From Parachlamydiales bacterium (GTDB lineage: Bacteria > Chlamydiota > Chlamydiia > Chlamydiales > Simkaniaceae), in contig DAOWHK010000209.1 in assembly GCA_030641465.1 (NCBI GenBank), positions 1 to 7,899 on the forward strand: a stretch of DNA of 7,899 bases, in the 5' to 3' direction. The notes below the pieces were generated by a model that was given only the letters and a program-made list of their open reading frames with translations, searched no databases and was not told where the DNA came from. The stretch's first letter is position 1; each line of letters opens with the position of its first letter. This document shows, in pieces, positions 1 through 6,322 of the stretch. Made by a program: the position numbers and the translations under genes.

Positions 1-1173
1 GAAAGAAACGGGAGTTTTTGAATCGATTTTATAATAAGTCCCTTTAACAAGGATGTCATGTTCATATTCTTCCATGAGCATTAGCGCCCCTGTATGATAG
101 TAAGCAAGACTTATTCCATGTTTTTCATTTTGATGCATCTCCTTTTCACTCTCAAGCCGCCCCTCTTTATCCCACGTCCTAACCTTTCCACTGACTTGAC
201 TCATTCGCCAAGTTATACAAATCTTAGGGCTTGGATCCTTCCCACTTTTTGTAGAATAATAAATCCACTCTTCCCCTTCCTTTTCTCCATCTACAAGAAA
301 AAATTTTGACTGCAAAGCTCCATTTGGGAAAAATTGACGCACAACACCACTAGGTGCCCCCTCTTGATATTCGCATAAGCAAATCAACTTTCCATTTTCA
401 TACTGCGCATGAAGACCTTTTCCCTCTTCAATCTGATAAAGGAGTTTGTCCTCAAAGTCAAAGTAGCGCCCATCTATTAATAAATTATTTTCATAACGCT
501 CAGTAAATTTAGGTATTTCCTCATCCCCTTCAAAAAAAGATTCTCCCTCTAAAACACCTTTTACATAGTTCGATTTACCAATGCACTCTTCCTTGCTATC
601 ATAAATCTTTACTTCACCATCGATTAAATCATTGGAATAGGGAATGCTTTTATGTAAAGCTCCATTTGGGTAGTAATAGTGCGAAGTTTTTTCAAGAAGC
701 CCTTTTTCATAAATAATTTCCGCAGTCAATTCCCCTTTTTGATTCCAGGCAAGGCACTTTCCATCAAAAATCCACTGATCCTCTGCGCCCTCTGCTAAAT
801 TACCAATGCCTTCAATAACACTTGCAAGGAGTTTTTTCTGCCCATTTGGAAACCATTCTTGATAAAGCCCATTGGCCCTGCCGTTTACAACATCAAGCAT
901 CTGATAAATAAGGCCATTGTCATGGTAACTTGTTAAAATAGATGCCGATTTCCCCTCTTCATCAGGCTTATAAATACGGACTATTCTTTTGTATGGCTGT
1001 GGATTTAAAAAATTCACCTTTTGATATTTGGCAATCCTATCTTCTGCACTGATTGTTTCATTAAATCCATTCCGATCAATCAGTTGGATGCTCATCATTT
1101 TTGGGGAGTGTTCAGAATATCTTGCGCACCCTATAAAAAGCATAGGAAGCAGTAAAAAAAATAATTTATTCAT
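1..1173 (-). CDS. YwqK/MORN-2-repeat lipoprotein, 3' end outside the window
   Basis: An open frame of 391 codons runs from ATG at 1173 to the window edge without a stop, so the C-terminus is missing. The N-terminus is a lipoprotein signal: a short basic start, a Leu/Phe-rich core and the lipobox FIGC with the lipidated Cys at residue 16. The rest is built from loosely repeated beta-hairpin units of the YwqK/MORN-2 type, with cores such as FPNG (108-111), YPNGAL (168-173), FPNGAL (282-287) and YHTGAL (359-364), each followed by a segment ending in an acidic or aromatic stretch. Members of this family are often labelled 'YwqK family antitoxin' by homology, but nothing here supports a toxin-antitoxin role. 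It starts 7 bp after the preceding stop codon and lacks a clear Shine-Dalgarno sequence, which suggests translational coupling within the operon. I infer a surface or periplasm-facing membrane-anchored protein of unknown function. Confidence 0.85.
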   Translation of the reverse strand, partial: MNKLFFLLLPMLFIGCARYSEHSPKMMSIQLIDRNGFNETISAEDRIAKYQKVNFLNPQPYKRIVRIYKPDEEGKSASILTSYHDNGLIYQMLDVVNGRANGLYQEWFPNGQKKLLASVIEGIGNLAEGAEDQWIFDGKCLAWNQKGELTAEIIYEKGLLEKTSHYYYPNGALHKSIPYSNDLIDGEVKIYDSKEECIGKSNYVKGVLEGESFFEGDEEIPKFTERYENNLLIDGRYFDFEDKLLYQIEEGKGLHAQYENGKLICLCEYQEGAPSGVVRQFFPNGALQSKFFLVDGEKEGEEWIYYSTKSGKDPSPKICITWRMSQVSGKVRTWDKEGRLESEKEMHQNEKHGISLAYYHTGALMLMEEYEHDILVKGTYYKIDSKTPVSF

Positions 1174-1180
1174 GAGAATA

Positions 1181-1837
1181 TTATATCGCTTCCCTCTTGA
1201 TAATATCCATAGTTAACCATAACTTCTCTTGGGCTTGCAGATCTTTTTTCCAAGATAAATCAAAAGACTTGATCAAAAGCTGTGGCCTATTTGGAAATGG
1301 AGAAAAACCGTCAATACAAACCCCTTCCACAATCGCTAGCACCTTTTTTAAATCCATCATTTCTACTTCGGCAGGGCGCATTTGCTTTAGCTCAATTTCT
1401 TCTATGTTTGCTTTTGACTCTCTTGCAATTTCTGTAAACTGCATGGTATTTTTTTCCTCAATAACGCGAGCTAAATGACTCTTAATTTCCTCACTTTGGT
1501 TTAAGGCCGGATTCTCTGATACTGTTTCTAAAGTCTTTTTTAAAGAGGTAAGTAAAGAAATGGACTCAAGATATTTCTCAACGTAATAATGATCAACATT
1601 TTGAAAATTATTCAAAAACTCCCGCTTTTCTCGCTCCTGAAATATTCGTCTATTCACATGTAGCTGCAAGTGCTCAAAATCTATGGACGCCCTACTTAAT
1701 GCAAGGGACCGTGAGTAATACACAAAAGCGGCTGCGCCAAGTGGACAAAGAGCGATGAGTAAAAAGAGCAAAGCATAAAGCGGCCTTTGGAACCAACACA
1801 CCTCGCTTTTTTTATTACTTAGTATAGAACGTAACAT
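1181..1837 (-). CDS. bitopic inner-membrane protein in the GspM/PilO position
   Basis: A 218-residue protein with a short basic cytoplasmic N-terminus, one strongly hydrophobic membrane segment at about residues 20-41, then a charged, helical and probably coiled-coil stretch (about 48-150) and a small C-terminal domain (about 160-215). This layout matches GspM/PilO-type assembly-platform proteins, although no diagnostic motif is seen and the assignment depends mainly on the GspL/PilM-like gene directly upstream. I chose ATG 1837 because AAGGGG lies 4 nt upstream at 1842-1847 and the overlap with the preceding gene is then only 23 bp. A longer start at 1885 would overlap by 71 bp and add a non-hydrophobic leader. 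The overlap implies translational coupling. It could also be a lineage-specific membrane protein unrelated to GspM. Confidence 0.8.
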   Translation of the reverse strand: MLRSILSNKKSEVCWFQRPLYALLFLLIALCPLGAAAFVYYSRSLALSRASIDFEHLQLHVNRRIFQEREKREFLNNFQNVDHYYVEKYLESISLLTSLKKTLETVSENPALNQSEEIKSHLARVIEEKNTMQFTEIARESKANIEEIELKQMRPAEVEMMDLKKVLAIVEGVCIDGFSPFPNRPQLLIKSFDLSWKKDLQAQEKLWLTMDIIKREAI

Positions 1838-3215
1838 GATACCCCTTTTGCTCCCTATTCCATTTAATACCCGATTTTTGATCAATCACTTCTTCTTCTT
1901 CTAAAAGTGCTTCATAAAATTCCTTTGCAATAGCTCCACTTTTTGCTTCAAAATCAAGCGCCACTCTTACCTGATAAAGCTCCTTTGGAGATTTAAGTTT
2001 TGGATACTTTTCTAGGTTGTAACTGATCCGTTTAATAGAAATTCCATTTTCAAGTTTTGGATGGCTCCCAAGAAAAACAAGAAGATCAGAAACTTTTGGA
2101 GGGGTTTTATAAAAATTTGCAGAATCTACATTTTTTTGCATTTTCTTCTTCAAATAAGCAAGTTTTCCCCTTAAATCTTTTTGCTCAAAAAGGCTTCGAT
2201 CTTCAAAGCCTTTTTCAAGCGCAAAATGAGTAATCTCTTTTTCCAGCAGACTCTCTTGATAAAACATCTTTTTTTCTGCAAACAAAACAAAAATCCCAGA
2301 AAAGAGCAAACAAAGAAGAGCCCCAGAAAAAATCTTTCGTTTAAGCTTTTTTTTCTGCCTAGGATGCATCTGCCGTCCCTTTCTAAACTGAGCACTCTTT
2401 ACATCTTCTGAAAAAGCATCAAGACCGAGTCCAATCGGCACTGCATATTGCTGAAGTTTTTTAAAATCTATCCCTAAATAAGATTCACACTCAATCAAAG
2501 CCCGTCCCTCACTCTCCATCATTTCTTTGATAAATGAGGCCTCATCTATAAGCCCTGTTAAAAGAACATCGGAAACGGAAAGTCCTTGCAATAGAAAAAA
2601 AACAGCTCGATCCACTTGCTTTTTATACTGGTCATGACTTTCTTGCAGAGCTCCCATAGGTACAGAAACAGAGCTCCCTATTTCCCCACTTTGCATTAAG
2701 ACAAATGTTGTGCTCTTATGACTTACATGAACAATCAAATAGGTAGATTTTTCAGGAGCAATAAGCTTTCCAAAACGGGTTAATGCATTCACCTCTGAAG
2801 AAACTCTCTCAGGATCAATCCCATACATGCGATACTTTTCTAAATGCTCCTGAAGCTTTTCCTTGGAAAGAGCAAAAAAGCAACTCTCTTCTTTTCCATC
2901 AAATGGAAGAATAATCATTTCTGCAAGAGGAAAGGGAAGTCTCGTTTCTAATTGAAAGGGAAGAGTTTTTTGAAAAGCACGCGTATTTTTGAGCTTCATC
3001 TTTACTTTGCGAATCAAAAGATCTTCGCTAGAAATCCCAGTTACAGATTCAAAATTTTTCTTAGCACATTTAGATGCAATAGTTGTCTTGGCATCAACCC
3101 CAGGCCTGTCTATTGGGATCGTATCAAGCCGTTCAATGGAGATTTTTCCTCCATTTTTCGACAAAAAGACCCACTTGACTTTGGAGTTATCTATTTGAAT
3201 TCCAACAATCTGCAT
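1815..3215 (-). CDS. GspL/PilM-like assembly-platform protein (type II secretion or type IV pilus type)
   Basis: A 466-residue protein with three parts. Residues 1-285 resemble the actin-like cytoplasmic domain of PilM/GspL: the start MQIVGIQIDNSKVKW matches the opening beta-hairpin of the fold, QLETRLPFPLAEM (88-100) matches the PilM-type 'PFPL' segment, and a second hairpin (159-176) and an LLTG segment (218-221) follow. One membrane helix lies at about 296-312 after a very basic stretch (287-294), so the N-domain is cytoplasmic. After it come a periplasmic helix (about 315-365) and a small alpha/beta domain (375-466) like the ferredoxin-like domain of GspL or PilN. In known systems this protein links the secretion ATPase to the inner-membrane platform. 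It is first in its operon, with AGAGGT at 3224-3229 placed 8 nt before ATG. I cannot decide between GspL and a PilM-PilN fusion from sequence alone. Confidence 0.8.
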   Translation of the reverse strand: MQIVGIQIDNSKVKWVFLSKNGGKISIERLDTIPIDRPGVDAKTTIASKCAKKNFESVTGISSEDLLIRKVKMKLKNTRAFQKTLPFQLETRLPFPLAEMIILPFDGKEESCFFALSKEKLQEHLEKYRMYGIDPERVSSEVNALTRFGKLIAPEKSTYLIVHVSHKSTTFVLMQSGEIGSSVSVPMGALQESHDQYKKQVDRAVFFLLQGLSVSDVLLTGLIDEASFIKEMMESEGRALIECESYLGIDFKKLQQYAVPIGLGLDAFSEDVKSAQFRKGRQMHPRQKKKLKRKIFSGALLCLLFSGIFVLFAEKKMFYQESLLEKEITHFALEKGFEDRSLFEQKDLRGKLAYLKKKMQKNVDSANFYKTPPKVSDLLVFLGSHPKLENGISIKRISYNLEKYPKLKSPKELYQVRVALDFEAKSGAIAKEFYEALLEEEEVIDQKSGIKWNREQKGYHVTFYTK

Positions 3216-3246
3216 GAAAAGCTACCTCTAACTCACTAAAAAAGAG

Positions 3247-3274
3247 TTCATTATAACCCTGAATATGTTATGAT
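3247..3274 (+). promoter_or_regulatory. candidate promoter for yggT-dusB-acyP
   Basis: TTCATT (3247-3252) and TATGAT (3269-3274) are separated by 16 nt. The -10 match is 5 of 6 and the -35 match is 3 of 6. Transcription would start near 3281, only a few bases before the yggT ATG at 3284. It overlaps the opposite-strand TATAAT box of the divergent operon. Confidence 0.3.
3250..3255 (-). promoter_or_regulatory. candidate -10 box for the GspL-like operon
   Basis: Read on the minus strand, this is a perfect TATAAT. The start codon lies 34 nt downstream and the Shine-Dalgarno AGAGGT lies between them. The expected -35 region holds only a poor match (TTTATC at 16 nt spacing), as is common for AT-rich genomes with relaxed -35 requirements. 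Position and sequence fit a sigma-70-type promoter for the three-gene operon, but this is read by eye only. Confidence 0.45.
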
Positions 3275-3283
3275 AAAACGATT

Positions 3284-3535
3284 ATGATAGCATACATGAT
3301 ACATTTATTATTTTTAAGTTATACGATGATGCTTTTTGCAAGAATCATCGGATCGTGGTTTCCAAAATTTGCCCATACTACGTTTATGCGGTTCATTGCG
3401 CACTACACCGATCCCTACTTAAATCTCTTCCGTCGATTCATTCCTCCAATTGGAGGCGTACTGGACCTTAGCCCCTTAATTGGATTTTTTGTTCTCCGCT
3501 TCGGGGAAAGACTGGTTCTTGGCTTCTTTAGATGA
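3284..3535 (+). CDS. yggT: YggT family integral membrane protein
   Basis: An 83-residue protein with two membrane segments (about 3-26 and 60-81), joined by a loop carrying the YggT family signature: TDPYLNLFRRFIPPIGG (residues 42-58) followed by the D-S-P-L motif (61-64). Length and motif agree with single-repeat YggT proteins of bacteria and plastids (YlmG/CCB3). Those have been linked to cell-envelope, osmotic and division-related roles, without a settled biochemical activity. No Shine-Dalgarno sequence precedes ATG 3284; a second ATG at 3296 (residue 5) is possible and would still keep the first membrane segment. The stop overlaps the start of dusB by 4 bp (ATGA), so translation of dusB is probably coupled to it. 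Confidence 0.92.
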   Translation: MIAYMIHLLFLSYTMMLFARIIGSWFPKFAHTTFMRFIAHYTDPYLNLFRRFIPPIGGVLDLSPLIGFFVLRFGERLVLGFFR

Positions 3536-4524
3536 AAAATTTGATTAAACCCCTAAAGCTTGGATCCCTCACCTTAAAAAATAATATCATCTACGCGCCG
3601 CTTGCCGGCTGCTCCGATGTGCCTTTTCGGCAAATGTCAGCGCTCTACTCACCTGGACTTATGTACTGCGAAATGGTGAAAATGGACGCGCTTGTAAGAG
3701 ATGATAAAAACACCTTTAGAATGCTCGATTTTGAGCCATGCAACGTGCCGATTGGAGCACAACTTTGCGGCAGCAAAAAAGAATTAGCGGCCCCATCTGC
3801 TCGCATCATCGAAGATCTAGGATTTGATGTGATCGATCTAAATTGCGGATGCCCTGTCGATAAAGTTACAAAAGATGGAAGCGGCTCAGGGCTATTAAAA
3901 ACTCCAGATCTGATTGGAGAAATTCTAACAAACATCGTTAATACCGTGAGCATTCCAGTCACCGTAAAAATCCGTATTGGCTGGGATATGCAATCGATCG
4001 TTGCTGCAGAAGTCACAAAAATTGCAGAGCAAGCCGGAGCAAAAATCATCTTTATCCATGGAAGAACGCGCGTCCAAGGATATAAAGGCCCCGCCTGCTG
4101 GGATCTTATTCGAGAATCAAAAAAAGTCGCAGAAAAAATCCATGTTGTCGGAAATGGTGACATCTTTGACGGAAACGCTGCCATCAAAATTTTTAACGAA
4201 ACAAATTGTGACGGAGTGCTTATCTCAAGGGGGACAATGGGAAAACCCTGGATTGCAGAAGATATCAAAAGAGCCTGCAACAACCTTAATCCTCTAGAAT
4301 TTTCTGGAATTGAGTATCGAGACATTCTCCTAAAACACATGGATTTTATCACAAACTACAACATCGAAAGACGCGCCATTTTAGATATGAGACGTGTTGG
4401 CTGCTGGTATTTTCGAAGCCGGCCTGGCACAAAAAAGCTGCGTATGGCTATTAACCAAGCAAAGTCTCTTCAAGAAATCCATGATTTAATAAACAACTTC
4501 GACTGGAATGCAGATGAGCAATAA
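3532..4524 (+). CDS. dusB: tRNA-dihydrouridine synthase (DusB/NifR3 family)
   Basis: A flavin-dependent enzyme of 330 residues that reduces uridine to 5,6-dihydrouridine in the D-loop of tRNAs. The TIM-barrel motifs appear in the expected order: APLAGCSDVPFR (22-33), GAQLCGS (75-81), DLNCGCPVDKV (102-112) with the catalytic proton-donor Cys at 107, VKIRIGW (145-151) with the FMN-contacting Lys146, HGRT (176-179), GNGD (207-210) and the phosphate-binding segment GVLISRGTMGKPW (228-240). A helical C-terminal domain (about 250-330) binds tRNA. The length is normal for DusB-type enzymes and all recognisable active-site residues are present. It overlaps yggT by 4 bp and acyP by about 11 bp, in the middle of a tight operon. 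The family is clear; DusB rather than another Dus subfamily is a judgement from the motifs. Confidence 0.95.
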   Translation: MKNLIKPLKLGSLTLKNNIIYAPLAGCSDVPFRQMSALYSPGLMYCEMVKMDALVRDDKNTFRMLDFEPCNVPIGAQLCGSKKELAAPSARIIEDLGFDVIDLNCGCPVDKVTKDGSGSGLLKTPDLIGEILTNIVNTVSIPVTVKIRIGWDMQSIVAAEVTKIAEQAGAKIIFIHGRTRVQGYKGPACWDLIRESKKVAEKIHVVGNGDIFDGNAAIKIFNETNCDGVLISRGTMGKPWIAEDIKRACNNLNPLEFSGIEYRDILLKHMDFITNYNIERRAILDMRRVGCWYFRSRPGTKKLRMAINQAKSLQEIHDLINNFDWNADEQ

Positions 4525-4786
4525 AGTGATCATCACAGTACATGGCCATGTTCAAGGAGTCTGTTTTAGAGCCTCTGCAAAAAAACATGCAGAAGCACTT
4601 GGACTCTATGGCTATGCGCGTAACCTCTCAAACGGCGCAGTCGAAATCTGTATCGAAGGCTCAAAAGATGATGCCATAAAACTACTTGAGCTCATTAAAA
4701 AGGACTTTCCAGATCACACTATTTCTCGCACTACCACCACAACACGTGAAACGCCCGAAGCATTTACAAATTTTATAGTTAATTAA
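4514..4786 (+). CDS. acyP: acylphosphatase
   Basis: A small cytoplasmic hydrolase of about 90 residues that cleaves acyl phosphates to a carboxylate and phosphate. The signature VHGHVQGVCFR (residues 9-19 from the chosen start) contains the phosphate-binding loop with catalytic Arg19, and GYARNLSNGAVEI (33-45) carries the water-orienting Asn37. Both catalytic residues and the length are typical. I prefer ATG 4514 because GGAA (4505-4508) is spaced 5 nt upstream; ATG 4508 is also possible and would add two residues. The start lies inside the 3' end of dusB, so expression is probably coupled. It is the last gene of the operon. The physiological substrate in bacteria is not well defined, and the neighbours do not reveal it. 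Confidence 0.93.
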   Translation: MSNKVIITVHGHVQGVCFRASAKKHAEALGLYGYARNLSNGAVEICIEGSKDDAIKLLELIKKDFPDHTISRTTTTTRETPEAFTNFIVN

Positions 4787-4882
4787 ATATTTACTAATAA
4801 AAATTTAAATAAAAAAAAACCAACTATAATTCATCGATGTAAATTTCAAACCAGATTCTGTATAAATAAAATGCAAAAACAC

Positions 4883-4957
4883 TTTCCTGGTTTTGTAACT
4901 TGGATGAAACTGGTTCTACAAAGTAGGACCAGAATCGCCAAGAGACAAACCAGGAAA
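4883..4957 (+). repeat. imperfect two-part inverted repeat (long hairpin, possibly structured RNA)
   Basis: The outer arms 4883-4903 and 4938-4957 pair over 18 bp, with one bulged T (4894) and a 2x2 internal loop. An internal loop (4904-4909 / 4933-4937) then leads to an apical 9-bp stem, 4910-4918 with 4924-4932, closed by the 5-nt loop CAAAG. The T4915-G4927 pair is a G-U wobble in plus-strand RNA but would be an A-C mismatch in minus-strand RNA. This slightly favours a function on transcripts coming from acyP. It could be a terminator-like or mRNA-stabilising structure, a small RNA, or part of a miniature element. Confidence 0.7.
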
Positions 4958-4966
4958 AGGGTTAGA

Positions 4967-5047
4967 TTTTTGATGGCATGGATTGATCTTTCACGTAGAC
5001 AGTACAAGTTGTACGACAAGTGAAAGATCAATCCATGCCATCAAAAA
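4967..5047. repeat. perfect 28-bp inverted repeat with nested palindrome
   Basis: Arms 4967-4994 and 5020-5047 are exact reverse complements over 28 bp, separated by 25 nt. The spacer holds a second palindrome, GTACAAGTTGTAC (5002-5014). Each arm runs from T5 at its outer end on the left to A5 on the right, the reverse of the A-stem-T arrangement of a bidirectional intrinsic terminator. The structure can fold as a cruciform in DNA or as a long hairpin in RNA from either strand. Its role is unknown. Confidence 0.85.
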
Positions 5048-5059
5048 GATGATCTTTGA

Positions 5060-5092
5060 CTAAAAGAGCTTGTTTTTAACCAGATCTTTTAG
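5060..5092 (-). terminator. hairpin at the stop codon of the outer-membrane protein gene, weak terminator candidate
   Basis: Arms 5060-5070 and 5082-5092 pair at 10 of 11 positions around an 11-nt loop. The right arm includes the stop codon (5089-5091) of the gene read on the minus strand. On that strand the distal arm contains TTTT, and a further T5 comes at 5043-5047 after the adjacent short palindrome 5045-5057. The stem is AT-rich, so it is at best a weak terminator. Confidence 0.35.
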
Positions 5093-6183
5093 AAATAGAG
5101 CTGCGCGGAAAAAGTTACCCCATGCATAGACACGTCTTCTGAAATACTCTCAAATCGATGAGAGGAATATTCATACGTACGAAGCATTTGATTTTGCCTA
5201 AAGAGGTATTCTGCCTCATAACTTACAGACAAATTAATATAGTTTTCTTTCGTATTAATATACCTGCCCCAATCTAGACCAAATTGCATATGCGCTGTAG
5301 GGGAAAATTGATGCTTATTATCCTCAATGTCAATACTCACATAGCAGTTATTACTCAGTCTTTCTCGGTGATCGACATCAAAAAATCCATATAATAGAGC
5401 GCCATCAATCATGCCATGAATATGAAAATGATCTCCAAGATGCCACCTCGTTGTAACTCCAGCTCTCGGACCAATTCCCCAAAAATCACATTCATCTTTG
5501 ATATGCACAGTATTTGCCATTAAATACTCGCCGCCCGTGTATCTCACTAGTTGCCCCTGATCAAGCCATGCATTTTTCACAGCAATAAAAGGTCTTATAC
5601 CAAGCTTTGAGCTTAGAAAAAAATGACGACCAAGCTCTAAATCGATATTATCATACTTAAACGAAAATTGGGATCTAGCGCTTTTTACAGTATTAGCGGT
5701 GACAATCCCACCTTTAAGGGGAATCGTCGAATCTGCACACCCAGAAGAGACGGACTTTGACCCGGAAGAATGAAAGCGAGTATAAGCTAAATAAAGGTCC
5801 CATTCATCGTGATGAAAGTTTTTTCCAACCCCAAATCGAAATCCAAAATCCCAATCAAAATCCATTTTTTTGATTCTTCCCATTAACGGAAGCGAAGAAG
5901 TTTGAGATCGATTTGAATAAGCAAATTCGGTTCCAGAAACTTTTGGATGAAAGTAGAGCAAATCGGCATGAATAAAAACCTGCTTCCCATAAATTTTTGG
6001 ATTTGCAGAAGTGGCCGTAATTCCTTCTGTTTCAAGAGCATTGATTGAAGAGAGTTTTGCAACTTGCAGCTCAAGTTTTTGCACCTGAGCCTCTAATTCC
6101 TCAAGTTTTGGGGACTCAAACAGGGCATAAGAAGCATTGTGAAATACAAACAAACAAATGATTGTAAAAAAACAACGTTTCAC
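5089..6183 (-). CDS. Lpg1974-family / MOMP-like outer-membrane beta-barrel protein
   Basis: A 364-residue exported protein. Residues 1-20 form a Sec signal peptide ending in SYA; 25-47 is a short heptad-like coiled coil (LEELEAQVQKLELQVAKL); then come alternating aromatic beta strands of a barrel. Family hallmarks are the first strand FIHADLLYFHP (70-80), the segment FWGIGPRAG (234-242), and a last strand ending in Phe (TFSAQLYF), the usual signal for BAM-dependent insertion. These Legionella- and chlamydia-type proteins are thought to be pore-forming, MOMP-like surface proteins. The mature part has Cys at 149, 232 and 280, which could join the disulphide-linked chlamydial envelope (inference). 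The start is GTG at 6183, supported by AAGG at 6191-6194 placed 7 nt upstream and by the signal peptide beginning at once. It lies 139 bp after the permease gene on the same strand and may have its own promoter. Confidence 0.88.
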   Translation of the reverse strand: MKRCFFTIICLFVFHNASYALFESPKLEELEAQVQKLELQVAKLSSINALETEGITATSANPKIYGKQVFIHADLLYFHPKVSGTEFAYSNRSQTSSLPLMGRIKKMDFDWDFGFRFGVGKNFHHDEWDLYLAYTRFHSSGSKSVSSGCADSTIPLKGGIVTANTVKSARSQFSFKYDNIDLELGRHFFLSSKLGIRPFIAVKNAWLDQGQLVRYTGGEYLMANTVHIKDECDFWGIGPRAGVTTRWHLGDHFHIHGMIDGALLYGFFDVDHRERLSNNCYVSIDIEDNKHQFSPTAHMQFGLDWGRYINTKENYINLSVSYEAEYLFRQNQMLRTYEYSSHRFESISEDVSMHGVTFSAQLYF

Positions 6184-6322
6184 TTTTTAACCTTAATATA
6201 AATACACTCTATTAGGTTTTATTTACCATTAATAACAAATAAAAGCAAAGCATCAATAAAAGAAATCATGTTTCTCATAAAAAATTAACCGTTAAGCACT
6301 TAGAACTTTACCGCAATCTAGT

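Larger units (their letters stand above)
4787..5088. other. repeat-rich gap between convergent genes
   Basis: No gene is supported here. The first 60 bases are very AT-rich (A runs at 4811-4819) and contain no clear hairpin. From about 4849 to 5092 the sequence is a chain of three inverted repeats, listed separately, with five copies of AACCAG/CTGGTT (4849-4854, 4887-4892, 4910-4915, 4948-4953, 5078-5083). Since acyP runs in from the left and the outer-membrane protein gene from the right, transcription terminators are expected here, but none of the hairpins has the classical GC-rich stem plus T-tract. Confidence 0.7.

Noticed and set aside
94..309. 71-codon plus-strand ORF
   Set aside because: It is antisense to the lipoprotein frame, which is open for 391 codons with clear repeats and a lipobox.
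1180..1185. TATAAT on the minus strand just before the lipoprotein start
   Set aside because: It straddles the preceding stop codon, has no -35 partner, and would give an almost leaderless transcript; operon coupling is simpler.
2181..2411. Lys/Phe-rich plus-strand ORF
   Set aside because: It is antisense to the membrane segment of the GspL-like gene, and its composition is simply the complement of that region.
3645..4352. 235-codon ORF antisense to dusB
   Set aside because: It is a shadow of a strongly conserved enzyme gene on the opposite strand, and its translation shows no recognisable domain.
4846..5031. 61-codon minus-strand ORF with a hydrophobic stretch
   Set aside because: It lies entirely within the inverted-repeat cluster and starts inside one arm of the 28-bp repeat. 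Its sequence is dictated by the repeats, and no ribosome binding site is evident.
6286..6296. short TTAAC/GTTAA palindrome followed by T6 on the minus strand, after the MFS gene
   Set aside because: The stem has at most 4 AT-rich pairs with a 3-nt loop, too weak to call as a terminator.
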